Assembly (NCBI GenBank): GCA_031288955.1 | Contig: JAITQJ010000194.1 | Location: 1-22,365 of the forward strand | Direction: 5' to 3' | Source of the DNA: Planctomycetaceae bacterium | GTDB taxonomy: Bacteria; Planctomycetota; Planctomycetia; Pirellulales; Thermoguttaceae | Length of the DNA: 22,365 bases | Part shown: in pieces, positions 15,601 through 22,365 of the stretch | How the letters are laid out: each line of letters opens with the position of its first letter | Numbering within the stretch: position 1 is the first letter of the stretch | Position numbers and translations under genes: made by a program | Notes under the pieces: model-generated | Database searches by the model: none | The model's input: the letters and a program-made list of their open reading frames with translations, nothing else | What the model was told of the DNA's origin: nothing

Positions 15601-18600
15601 CGGCGTTGACCCGAAGTTTCACCGTCTCCTGCGGAGCGTATTCGGTTTTGTCCGGTATCAATTCGAGAGCGTTGTATTTGAAGCGGTCGTCTGTAATCTT
15701 CGCCGCATTTTCCTGCACATTTTTTTTCAGCGGATAAACACTAAAAACATATCCGCCCTCCTGTCCGTTGAGCGTTCCCGACAAACGATATTGACCGGCT
15801 TGGGCAGCGTTCATATTGAATTGAGCAGCCCCTTCGGTATCAAAGGTAATCTTTTCCTGATAAACCTCTTTTTCTGTTACACTAATACCTTTGCCCGCCT
15901 CATTGGGGGCATAAGATAATCGAAACAGTTTTGCCGTACCGGTGCCGCTTACCGGCTTGCCGTCCAAACGCCGTGCTTGAAGCCGGGCGGTAATTTTTTG
16001 GTCTTCTGTAAAATAGCCGCGATTACCCCACGCATAAACCTTAAACGGTTCCCGTGATACCAGAACGTTCCCCGATGCGGTGATTGTCCGTCTCGAAGTG
16101 TCAACGACTTCCGCCGTTATCGTGTAACGCTGGTCTTCATCGGGAAACATTTCTTTTGCCGCTGCCGTATCAATAACAATTTCGGCGGTTCCGTCCGGCT
16201 TGATTTTCGTTTCCGCTTCGGCAACGATTTCCGGCGGTCCCTGATGTATCGGAAACCACGGCGGCATCGGGCGGCAGTAACCCCATTGTTCCCAGCGGGG
16301 CAGAAAACCGGCATCGTAAGCAAGCCAGCCGTAGCCGTTGCCGTAAAGCCAATCCCAAGAGCAAACCGGATACCAGTCGGCGTTCGCTTTTTGCCGAAGA
16401 ACTTTATACTTGACGGCGGCGTTGGTAACCGGCGAACCGAAATAATACTTCGCTTTGAGCGTTGCGGTGATTTTGCTGCCGAGTTTGACCGGTTCTTTCG
16501 GTGCATCAATAATGACTTCGTACTCCGGCTTGCGGTATTCTTCAACACGGAACGATGCGTAACCGTAACCAACGTTCTCAACGTTGATTTGATATGCGCC
16601 GAGCATTGCGTCTTTCGGCAATTCTAATTCCGCCGTAAAACCGCCGTACCGGTCAAGTTGCACGTGCTTTTTTTCAACAAACCGTTCGCCCCGCGGGTCG
16701 CAGACGGCATAGTTGACGGTCTTCCCCGCCCAAACGTTCTTCTCCGGCTGCTCATATTGTCCGCTGCCCAGCCAAACCTTGATTTGAACCTTATCTTTCG
16801 GACGATAAACCGGTCTGTCTGTGATAATGAACGCTTTCGCTTTCGTCGTATCATTCTGCCGGTCAATGCCGCCGTTATACCAGATTTGGTTAAAGCCCAG
16901 AAAAGCGAAACGTTCTCCGTTATTGACCGTAAAAAGCGTTGTGAACGTTTCCCGATTTCCCGCCGAAATAAGGCATAAACCGTTTTCATCGGTCTTGAAA
17001 TTCTCCTCTTGAAAAGTCCAGGTCGGATTCGGGTCTTGACGGCGGCGGTTGTTCGCTTCGGGCAAATTTTTGTATTCAATTTTGTAACCGAAAACATTTA
17101 CGTCCGCTGACGTTACCGGCTCTCCCGTTTGCGCATCGGCAACGTAATAGAGACGCTGCGCATCAGCAAGCGTTTTCATCACAACGGCAGTATCATCAAG
17201 CCAAATCAGTGCCGATTCCGCATTTCCGTTTTCCATTTCGGCACGGAGAAGATACGCACCGGATTTTTTGTGCGAAAAATGAATCGTTTCCGTCTTATCA
17301 AAATGCTTTTCTGCCGGCGTTAAATCAATGCTCCACTGTGCGATTTTTTTTCCGAGATATTTTTTGCGGAACTCCCCATTGGATTTATCGAAGACGAGTT
17401 TCGAGCCGATATTGTCTATTTCTATTTGCCGCCAATCAAGCCGCTTCGGTTCCGACTTCAAATAAACTTTAATGTCGTCAATCAACTGCCGGACGTTCAC
17501 CTCGTGTGCCGTCAGTTTAACCTTTTTTCCGTTACGGAAAATATACTGCAATTCGGCATTGAGACCTGTAACGCGGGAACCGGCAGATTCAAAACGTCCC
17601 CAGTTTTTGACGATTTGGTCGAGTTGTTCGTACAAATTTTTATTTTTCCCGTCCCACTCAATCGCCTTTCGGTAGTATTGAGCGGCTTTATCAAATTGCA
17701 AACGGTTTGTGTAAATCTGTGCGAGTTGTCCGGCACCGAGACGCGGTTCTATCTCGTTTGCTTTTTGTAACAGTTTTATCGGATTGAATTCGTCCGGCAG
17801 CGTGAACCGCTTTATGCCCGTTGCCAGTTGCGCTATTGTTTCTTCATCCGGCAGCGTTTCAAGACTTAATATGCTTGCCGTTCTGCCGGCTTCGTCCGTT
17901 TTGTTGCGGGCGGCAGGACGGTGAAAATACCTGAAAGATGCCAACGTTTCCGTACCGAATTGCAACCGGTAAAAATCGGCTTGCCGCATCAGCATTGCCG
18001 CCGAACTCGATTCATCGTATCGTACCGCTTCGTTGAGAGTCCACCGCCAGCGTTCACCGTCATTTTTTGCTGCCTCAAACGAGTCGGGAACGTGATAAAA
18101 AACGGGATTGCCGTCTTCATCAACAGGGGCATAAGATGTGCCGGCACCGCGGTAACGCCGCTCCTCATAATCGGGCAGCAGCGTTAAATCGGAAAGTGTC
18201 TGCAACTGCCAAGCCCCGCCGGACTGCCGTGCTTCGAGAAAAATATCCGCAAAGTCCGCAAAGAAAACGGAAACATCATTATTGGGTTTCTCGTTCGGCA
18301 GCATCGGCAAAACGGCGGCATAAAGTTGCAGCACACGGACTCTATCCCGTTGGCTGCTGTCAACCCATTTTCCGTTTCCGCCCCGATGCTGACCGCGTTG
18401 GAACTTGCCGTCAATGATTACGCCGTGATGCGGTATCTGCCGGTATGTATCGGCAACGGCTTTCAAAACTTGCCGGTTGTTTTTGTGTATTTCGGCGGCT
18501 CCTTCGAGGAACGTATCAATTTCCGCACTTTGATTTAACCGCTGGAGTGCATCGGTAACACGTTTAACGGCAGTACGGACATCGGCACTCTCCGCTTTGT

Positions 18601-18781
18601 TTTTCGTATCAAGCACCCAGGGACGCAGAAGGTCGAGAGCGTCTTTGTGCAGCCCCTCCTTAATCAGTTTGTCGGCTTGGGAAAGCACGGTATCGGCAGC
18701 CGTCACAAATCCCTCCGTAAAAAAAAGGAGTAAAATCGCAGAACAAAGGACAAAAATAAAATGCTGCCGAAACTGTTTCAT
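12695..18781 (-). CDS. Large thioester-containing alpha-2-macroglobulin family protein
   Basis: This is a 2028-residue protein from ATG 18781 (MKQFRQHFIFVLCSAILLLFF signal peptide, cleaved near VTAAD); a TTG ten codons upstream is less likely. No lipobox, so it is soluble or periplasmic. After the signal comes a helical/TPR-like part (about 35-400; YTNRLQFDKAAQYYRKAIEW near 360), then macroglobulin domains from about 650 (ITDRPVYRPKDKVQIKVW). A disordered Ser/Met/Ala-rich stretch at about 1176-1310 is in the place of the bait region. The A2M domain follows (ALWLGSVETDKNGIADIELT), then the thioester YGCTEQ (C1519, E1521, Q1522), the helical TED and a C-terminal MG domain. Family members trap proteases: bait cleavage exposes the thioester, which binds the attacker covalently. 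Bacterial homologues such as E. coli YfhM average about 1650 residues and often neighbour pbpC; here no pbpC is present. Confidence 0.9.
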   Translation of the reverse strand: MKQFRQHFIFVLCSAILLLFFTEGFVTAADTVLSQADKLIKEGLHKDALDLLRPWVLDTKNKAESADVRTAVKRVTDALQRLNQSAEIDTFLEGAAEIHKNNRQVLKAVADTYRQIPHHGVIIDGKFQRGQHRGGNGKWVDSSQRDRVRVLQLYAAVLPMLPNEKPNNDVSVFFADFADIFLEARQSGGAWQLQTLSDLTLLPDYEERRYRGAGTSYAPVDEDGNPVFYHVPDSFEAAKNDGERWRWTLNEAVRYDESSSAAMLMRQADFYRLQFGTETLASFRYFHRPAARNKTDEAGRTASILSLETLPDEETIAQLATGIKRFTLPDEFNPIKLLQKANEIEPRLGAGQLAQIYTNRLQFDKAAQYYRKAIEWDGKNKNLYEQLDQIVKNWGRFESAGSRVTGLNAELQYIFRNGKKVKLTAHEVNVRQLIDDIKVYLKSEPKRLDWRQIEIDNIGSKLVFDKSNGEFRKKYLGKKIAQWSIDLTPAEKHFDKTETIHFSHKKSGAYLLRAEMENGNAESALIWLDDTAVVMKTLADAQRLYYVADAQTGEPVTSADVNVFGYKIEYKNLPEANNRRRQDPNPTWTFQEENFKTDENGLCLISAGNRETFTTLFTVNNGERFAFLGFNQIWYNGGIDRQNDTTKAKAFIITDRPVYRPKDKVQIKVWLGSGQYEQPEKNVWAGKTVNYAVCDPRGERFVEKKHVQLDRYGGFTAELELPKDAMLGAYQINVENVGYGYASFRVEEYRKPEYEVIIDAPKEPVKLGSKITATLKAKYYFGSPVTNAAVKYKVLRQKANADWYPVCSWDWLYGNGYGWLAYDAGFLPRWEQWGYCRPMPPWFPIHQGPPEIVAEAETKIKPDGTAEIVIDTAAAKEMFPDEDQRYTITAEVVDTSRRTITASGNVLVSREPFKVYAWGNRGYFTEDQKITARLQARRLDGKPVSGTGTAKLFRLSYAPNEAGKGISVTEKEVYQEKITFDTEGAAQFNMNAAQAGQYRLSGTLNGQEGGYVFSVYPLKKNVQENAAKITDDRFKYNALELIPDKTEYAPQETVKLRVNADRENAALVLLVRKQKPVLLRLTGKSAEVEIPVAKSDMPNFFVEALTVAGGEVISEVKEIVVPPQKKVLNVEVKPESETYKPGAKAKAKLIVTDLDGKPVTGQIAVAVYDKSVEYISGGSNVEDIKKYFWSWHRFYEPALQSNLRRFLYGMSDPDKPAMRPLGLFGDTAVRVRGGNDNSSTLSNSSSSGLRTSRMAKGDAVQMEAAMAAPADMADAEIPQSSFVNSLGTADNKVSPQVSPVTVRTNFADTALWLGSVETDKNGIADIELTMPESLTAWKINVWTMAEGTRVGYGNTEVITRKDLILRMLTPRFLTEHDQCTFSAAVHNYTNSEQNVTVTCETSFTPAAAKQVRIKANGETRLDWNVEAKKAGEMKVRMTAAADGESDGVEQTLPVYVHGMLKTDSYSSFIAPDKQSAAFDITVPAESKTEQRKLTVNFTPSLAASMIDALPYLVEYPYGCTEQTLNRFLPAVIIRKNIKAAKDAKAEKIVTDEMIQDGIQKLANMQCSDGGWGWFSGYGETSSAHLTALVIHGLQLAEKYEVKIPQEMLNRGKHWLQKYQRQQIEILKSDDEKRNKKYADETDAFVLMVLAEPYEHPAINAPTADMLEFLRRDRGRLSPYGVAMLGIAESLLPGMYNIKEYVKILEQYLVIDNENQTAYLNLQNASGWCWWTWYGSEFETQAYYLKLLMRENPKSPNAPFLVKYLLNNRKHATYWNSTRDTAICIEAFSEFLQATGERNANVNVDILFDGKVKKTVNFTADNLLNVDKTFVLEKEALTPGKHTIELRTQESSPLYITAFLENFTLENPIKKAGLDVRIERKIYKLVRNESANAQVAGGSGQVVNLKTEKYDRIAANAFKTGDLIEIELTIDSKNDYESILIEDRKAAGLEPVDVRSGYTGNELGAYGEFRDERVAFFVYRLMRGKHSLSYRLRAEQPGTFSALPAKIEAMYAPELRGNSDENKVSVGDK

Positions 18782-18813
18782 CGTTAGTAAAGAACAAAGG
18801 AACGTTATCAATC

Positions 18814-18843
18814 ATTATAGTTGTTTTTCTGCATTTTCCTTAA
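18814..18843 (-). promoter_or_regulatory. Candidate proximal promoter of the A2M gene
   Basis: A perfect TATAAT lies on the minus strand at 18819-18814, with a weak -35 (TTAAGG at 18843-18838, 18-bp spacing). The start site would be near 18807, giving a leader of about 26 nt. No SD is seen. Confidence 0.4.
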
Positions 18844-18876
18844 TGCCGTATTTGTCTATATGATTGGTATGTGTTT

Positions 18877-18904
18877 ATTGTGGCGTTATTTATTTTTCTG
18901 TCAA
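18877..18904 (-). promoter_or_regulatory. Candidate distal promoter of the A2M gene
   Basis: A perfect TTGACA (18904-18899) begins 12 nt after the ruvA stop on the minus strand, followed after 16 bp by CACAAT (18882-18877). It would give a leader of about 90 nt and would let A2M be expressed independently of ruvA. Confidence 0.4.
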
Positions 18905-18915
18905 CCCCCCATTAT

Positions 18916-19533
18916 TTATTCTCCCCGTTTAACCCGGTAAATTGCTGTTATCATTTCGCCGGAGTCTTTGAATTTCGTATTTGTTTTCAAGACGGTATCA
19001 ATCAGGTGCCGCGCATCGGATTCACTGTGTCCGAGTGTCAATAAGGCTTCAAACGTTTCGGAAATAACGTCAATACGTTGTTCTTCCGGTAAATCGCCGG
19101 CAACGATTAACGCAAACTTCGGAACTTTACGCCGCAACTTCGCAACAATACGTTCGGACATTGCCGCACCGATACCCGGCAAACTGGCAAGAAATTTTTC
19201 GTCTTTTTCTTCAATGGCGGTTGCGACTTCTTTCACGGGACGAATCATTGCCCGCAGGGCTTTCTTCGTTCCGACTCCGTCCACCGAACAGAACAACTCG
19301 AAAAACTCCCGTTCGGCTTCGGTCAGAAAACCGATGAGGCGCGGAGTCATTTTTCCCTGCGGATTGCCGTCGAGCGAGTAAATAGTATGCAGCGAAACGG
19401 GTTTGCCGATTTCGTTTTGCAGTTGCCGGCGTGTATATTCGGGAATCAAAACTTCGTACTCAAATGCTCCCGCTGCCAAAACCGCCCGTTCAGGATGCAA
19501 TGCTGTTAATTGACCGGTTATCTTGCTAATCAT
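18916..19533 (-). CDS. ruvA: Holliday junction branch migration protein RuvA
   Basis: This is a 205-residue protein, the usual RuvA length. Residues 1-65 form the OB-fold domain (MISKITGQLTALHPERAVL; YEVLIPEYTRRQL). Two helix-hairpin-helix motifs follow, VDGVGTKKALRAM at 84-96 and LPGIGAAMSERIVAKL at 118-133, and bind the phosphates of the junction arms. The C-terminal domain (FEALLTLGHSESDARHLIDTVL) would contact RuvB. RuvA tetramers hold the Holliday junction square-planar while RuvB hexamers drive branch migration. Neither ruvB nor ruvC is in the window, so the cluster is dispersed. The gene lies 22 nt downstream of a small unknown gene on the same strand, so both probably share a promoter. 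No strong SD precedes ATG 19533. Confidence 0.93.
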   Translation of the reverse strand: MISKITGQLTALHPERAVLAAGAFEYEVLIPEYTRRQLQNEIGKPVSLHTIYSLDGNPQGKMTPRLIGFLTEAEREFFELFCSVDGVGTKKALRAMIRPVKEVATAIEEKDEKFLASLPGIGAAMSERIVAKLRRKVPKFALIVAGDLPEEQRIDVISETFEALLTLGHSESDARHLIDTVLKTNTKFKDSGEMITAIYRVKRGE

Positions 19534-19555
19534 AATTCAGGGAAAACGTGGTATG

Positions 19556-19891
19556 TTAAGACCCCGCACGGGCAGTAACGGAAGGAATACGGAATTGCGC
19601 CATTACTTCTTGCGAGGGATTTGCTAAAAATGCGTGCATATGTTGATGAACTTCTTGCGGGGTCGTTTCCCGCAAAATATCCCTCATTAAAGTTATGCGC
19701 TCGCCGGGGTCCATACCGACATCCCAGTCGGCATCAAAAGCCAAACCAAACGAGTTATGAACGCCGGGAATGGATTCGATGACCTCAACATCCCGAATAG
19801 GGTATCCCCGCCGTTCACATTCATCAATGAACGGCTGCAACTGCGATTCCAGTCGTTCTGTTATGTATGGTTCTATTTTGCGTTTAGCCAT
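19556..19891 (-). CDS. Small conserved-looking protein of unknown function upstream of ruvA
   Basis: This is a 111-residue protein that I do not recognise. The start at 19891 is well supported by AAGGAG (19904-19899) 7 nt upstream. The first 35 residues are charged and helical (KIEPYITERLESQLQPFIDECERRGYP). A central acidic stretch with several glycines (GVHNSFGLAFDADWDVGMDPGER) could be a loop or metal-binding segment. A second helical region follows (ITLMRDILRETTPQEVHQHMHAFLANP), with three closely spaced histidines counting H80, H82 and H84 approximately, and a short basic tail. No signal peptide or membrane segment, so cytosolic. It precedes ruvA by 22 nt on the same strand and is probably the first gene of that transcript. 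The good SD and coding-like composition argue that it is real; function is unknown. Confidence 0.7.
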   Translation of the reverse strand: MAKRKIEPYITERLESQLQPFIDECERRGYPIRDVEVIESIPGVHNSFGLAFDADWDVGMDPGERITLMRDILRETTPQEVHQHMHAFLANPSQEVMAQFRIPSVTARAGS

Positions 19892-19912
19892 TGTAAAACT
19901 CCTTTCGATTTA

Positions 19913-19941
19913 TTACCGAGGGCATCGTTTTCTGATACAAT
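19913..19941 (+). promoter_or_regulatory. Candidate promoter of the DUF721 gene
   Basis: TTACCG (19913-19918), 17-bp spacer and TACAAT (19936-19941). Transcription would begin near 19948, about 42 nt before ATG 19990. It lies in the divergent gap shared with the ruvA-side promoter. Confidence 0.45.
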
Positions 19942-19958
19942 GAAACAGCGTGTTTGTT

Positions 19959-19987
19959 GTTATCCGTTATTTATTCCCGATTGTCAA
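19959..19987 (-). promoter_or_regulatory. Candidate promoter for the unknown gene and ruvA
   Basis: On the minus strand TTGACA (19987-19982), 17-bp spacer and GATAAC (19964-19959). The start site would be near 19952, giving a leader of about 60 nt. It is back-to-back with the DUF721 promoter and its -35 abuts the DUF721 start codon, so the two units may interfere. Confidence 0.5.
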
Positions 19988-19989
19988 CG

Positions 19990-20274
19990 ATGGTCACGTC
20001 CCTGAAACAATTAGTTCCGCAGTTGATAACACGTTTCGGACTGCACCTGAACCGCGACAACGAACGAATCAGCACCGCCTGGAAAGATGCCGTCGGCGAA
20101 CCGTTTGCGGCAATAACCAACGTCAGCCGATTAACCCGCGGTACACTGGAAATTACTGTCCCGCACAATGCCTTCGTTCAGGAATTGTCGTTCCGCAAAA
20201 ACGAACTGCTCAACGCAATACAAACGGCAGTCCCCGACATCAAAATCAAACGGCTCAAATTCGTTGCCGGCTAA
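19990..20274 (+). CDS. Short DUF721 / DciA-like protein
   Basis: This is a 94-residue protein from ATG 19990; the longer frame from 19954 would begin at or near the predicted transcript start and has no SD. The sequence follows the DUF721 core: ISTAWKDAVGEPFAAITNVSRLTRGTLEITVPHNAFVQELSFRKNELLNAI, that is, the W-x3-VG motif, the strand carrying 'L-x-I-x-V' and the conserved helix. It ends in IKRLKFVAG. DciA proteins in most bacteria recruit or load the replicative helicase DnaB; they usually consist of this domain plus an extra region, and this one is little more than the domain. It is convergent with the lipoprotein gene, with stops 5 nt apart. No SD is obvious. Confidence 0.78.
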   Translation: MVTSLKQLVPQLITRFGLHLNRDNERISTAWKDAVGEPFAAITNVSRLTRGTLEITVPHNAFVQELSFRKNELLNAIQTAVPDIKIKRLKFVAG

Positions 20275-20279
20275 ACCTG

Positions 20280-22211
20280 TTACGGATTCGCTGCCGCCGG
20301 AAGCCATTTTGCCCGAACAGCATTGCCCGCTCCTGACGGCGACGATGCCGTCCGTGCATAATGTTTAACCGCATCAGCATAACGCTTTTCCCGTTCAGCG
20401 ATGCGTCCCAACAGATATTCCGTGTTGTCCCGCCAAAGATTGACCGTCCCCGAGCGCAGTACCTCCAAAAAATCTTTCGCTGCCGGTATTGAGTTATTTT
20501 CAAACGAACCGAGAGCAAGAAAATAACCGGCTTGAGCCGAAATTAGCCGCAGGTGAACGGCTATATCCGGTCGGTCAGCAAACTGCGGACTATTGCGGTA
20601 TTCTATCATTTCCCGGTCAGGCACACGGGCATCCTGCCAGCGGGTCATCGCACTGTTTTGACCGGCAATCTGCCCCTTGAAATACAGGACACGTCCCGAC
20701 CAAAGCGGGTACGTCCCGTCCCGCAAATTTGCCATACCATAGAGCGACAGAAATTCTTCGGTAACGGCGTGCCGGAATATCTGTTCAAACATCGTGCGGA
20801 ACGGGTATTTCCAAAGTTGCACACTGGTAATCCCCTTGGCGGCGGCAAAGCGGCGGCGCAATTCGGCAGCGTCCGTGTAAAGCACCATTGTTTGCGTGCC
20901 GGTCAGTTCGCTCTCCATAATTTTCATCCGCATCGAGGCACTTTCCGGCGTTACGAAAAGATAGGCTGTCGATTGTTTGAGCAACTCCGCCGTAACCGGA
21001 AAATGCTTTGCATCAGAAATATCCAAGCGGCGAAGCAGCGAATCGTCTTTCAGACATTGCGAAAGTGTTGCAGGTTCAGGAAACGACAGTTCGCCGTTCT
21101 CCGCAATTTTTGCCCCGCCGGCTCCCGGCAGCGGAAAGCCGTGCGCCAAAAGATAAATATAAACTTCGCCGTCAATCAAAACTCCGACCGCCCAATACAG
21201 CGGCGACTCCGGTTTGTCCGGGTTAGGCACCGCCAACAGTGCCGAGTCAATACGCTGTTGACGCAGTAATTCTATAAACACGGCTGCCCGGTCAAGCATC
21301 GTTCCATAACCGAGTAAAACGGACTGCCACGGAAATTGCTGCGGCATATCAACAGCCTGCTGCCGATTAAGCGGAACGATTTTGTCCCGCAACTCGACAT
21401 TGCAAACTGTCCAATCGAACAGATTCGTAACACGGTCAAGGAGTGTCTGTTTTTCGCCCCGCGCCCAATGAGATACATTCCGCATCCAAACCGCTTGTTT
21501 CAGATACTCGACATCTGCCGTTTGAACGGTCAAAGCGTCGAGTTTCAGTTGGTCGGCATAATTTTCAAGCGTGTTCGCAATGCCGGAAAATTCTTCGGTT
21601 TCCTTGTTAAGTTGTTTCGCAAAAGACCGGACGGCATCATCGTTGAGATTCGGAATCTTTTCGAGTGCCTCAATTTTCTTTTGCAGCGCAACAATGATTT
21701 GCGCATACTGTTCAACGGACGGCAATTTGGCAATTTGTGCAAACGTATGCAATTCGGCAGCGAATGATTTCAGCGTTTCCGTCAATTTTTTCCGTACCTG
21801 TGTCAAAGAATCGGCAGGGGCAGCAACTTCTGCCTTTTCGCCTTGCAGTATTTTTAACAGGTCAACGGTTTGTTTCGCAGCACCGGCGGTTTTTCGGGCG
21901 GTTTTCTCAATTTCGGCGAGTTCGGCATCGGCTTTCCAATCGGCATCGGCTTTTCGGTTGCGCAGCCATTTGTCGAGCCGGTCAGCGGTGTTCACGATTT
22001 TTTCGTACCCCGGCATATTCGGCAGACACGGCGAGTCTTCGAGATTATCGAGCAGAGCAAAGGAGCGGTCAAAGTCTTCTTTTTGGTGTTGTACGTCGCC
22101 GAGAGCGAGATTGCCGGATTCTCCGAGGGCATCGGCAACATCGTCATCATTCCGGCAGCCGGCGGAACAGCACGCAAACAGTAAAGCGGCAAGGCAACAA
22201 ATACGGTACAT
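20280..22211 (-). CDS. Lipoprotein with degenerate transglutaminase-like domain
   Basis: This is a 643-residue protein. The N-terminus MYRICCLAALLFACCSAGC is a lipoprotein signal with the acylated cysteine at C19, so it is membrane-anchored. Residues ~20-235 are charged and helical, with likely coiled coils (VRKKLTETLKSFAAELHTF; QIIVALQKKIEALEKI). From about 260 there is a pattern like the transglutaminase core: LFDWTVCNVELRD, LLGYGTMLDRAAVFIELLRQQRIDSALLAV, then YWAVGVLIDGEVYIYLLAHGFPLPG. The place where the catalytic Cys is expected reads GYGTMLDRA, and no matching His-Asp pair is clear, so it is probably non-catalytic. The C-terminal ~70 residues look TPR-like (DNTEYLLGRIAEREKRYADAVKHYART). 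I recall similar large proteins in Planctomycetes, but this rests on memory. It may bind or scaffold peptides or wall proteins; function is unknown. Confidence 0.6.
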   Translation of the reverse strand: MYRICCLAALLFACCSAGCRNDDDVADALGESGNLALGDVQHQKEDFDRSFALLDNLEDSPCLPNMPGYEKIVNTADRLDKWLRNRKADADWKADAELAEIEKTARKTAGAAKQTVDLLKILQGEKAEVAAPADSLTQVRKKLTETLKSFAAELHTFAQIAKLPSVEQYAQIIVALQKKIEALEKIPNLNDDAVRSFAKQLNKETEEFSGIANTLENYADQLKLDALTVQTADVEYLKQAVWMRNVSHWARGEKQTLLDRVTNLFDWTVCNVELRDKIVPLNRQQAVDMPQQFPWQSVLLGYGTMLDRAAVFIELLRQQRIDSALLAVPNPDKPESPLYWAVGVLIDGEVYIYLLAHGFPLPGAGGAKIAENGELSFPEPATLSQCLKDDSLLRRLDISDAKHFPVTAELLKQSTAYLFVTPESASMRMKIMESELTGTQTMVLYTDAAELRRRFAAAKGITSVQLWKYPFRTMFEQIFRHAVTEEFLSLYGMANLRDGTYPLWSGRVLYFKGQIAGQNSAMTRWQDARVPDREMIEYRNSPQFADRPDIAVHLRLISAQAGYFLALGSFENNSIPAAKDFLEVLRSGTVNLWRDNTEYLLGRIAEREKRYADAVKHYARTASSPSGAGNAVRAKWLPAAANP

Positions 22212-22258
22212 CGAAAATAACAGCGAAAAGGGCTTAACAGCGGCAAAACAGCACGTTG

Positions 22259-22287
22259 ATTGTTATCGATTTGCCGTCCGTTGTCAA
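22259..22287 (-). promoter_or_regulatory. Candidate promoter of the lipoprotein gene
   Basis: On the minus strand TTGACA (22287-22282), 17-bp spacer and AACAAT (22264-22259). The start site would be near 22252, giving a leader of about 40 nt. No SD is visible before ATG 22211. The rest of the edge region (22288-22365) holds only a short direct repeat GCGCAAG near the window end. Confidence 0.5.
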
Positions 22288-22365
22288 ATGCAGAGCCGGT
22301 CGGCACAAGTCTTTGTTGGTTTTTATACCGATAGTTTATCACACGGAGCGCAAGCAAGCGCAAGT

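Noticed and set aside
20553..21269. 238-codon open frame on + strand
   Set aside because: It lies entirely antisense to the lipoprotein gene, has a basic, unstructured composition and no SD; it is a shadow.

Overview
The window most resembles a Planctomycetota chromosome, probably Pirellulales-like. It carries a YTV-type planctomycetal wall protein, a DUF1080 secreted hydrolase, a YVTN-propeller/di-haem cytochrome, an OprO/P-type porin with an N-terminal coiled coil, and a very large thioester alpha-2-macroglobulin. Gene order is loosely operonic, strands alternate often, and Shine-Dalgarno (SD) sites are present for only some genes. This assignment is inferred from gene families, not from a marker phylogeny.

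Left part (1-5.5 kb, all + strand): the 3' end of an Rpn/PD-(D/E)XK transposase-family gene with in-frame 24-bp repeats, then an atypical Nudix protein 3 nt downstream. Next is an outer-membrane porin whose reading frame is interrupted by one in-frame TAG. A PSP1-domain gene is tightly coupled to a secreted DUF1080 (3-keto-disaccharide hydrolase type) gene. An orphan ParA-type ATPase follows a strong GC hairpin.

Middle (5.5-12.7 kb): a secreted propeller/cytochrome c protein lies on the minus strand, divergent from a sugar-phosphate isomerase/epimerase-like TIM barrel. This is followed by a two-part GNAT acetyltransferase and, 8 nt later, a FabF-like ketoacyl synthase with a complete Cys-His-Lys active site. 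A minus-strand tRNA-Pro(CGG) with its own promoter and terminator sits next to the YTV wall protein, which ends in a clear intrinsic terminator.

Right part (12.7-22.4 kb): a 2028-residue alpha-2-macroglobulin, ruvA and a small unknown gene are all on the minus strand. A short DUF721/DciA-like gene is divergent from that group. Convergent to it is a lipoprotein that looks like a transglutaminase-like fold without obvious catalytic residues.

Functionally this is mostly housekeeping (RuvA, DciA, tRNA, FabF) mixed with cell-envelope and secreted proteins (porin, YTV, A2M, cytochrome, DUF1080, lipoprotein). I found no CRISPR array, no defence island and no complete mobile element. The most unusual signals are the amber codon in the porin, AT-rich inverted repeats that overlap -10 boxes or leaders of several genes, a strict 16-residue period in the YTV protein, and the degenerate transglutaminase-like lipoprotein.
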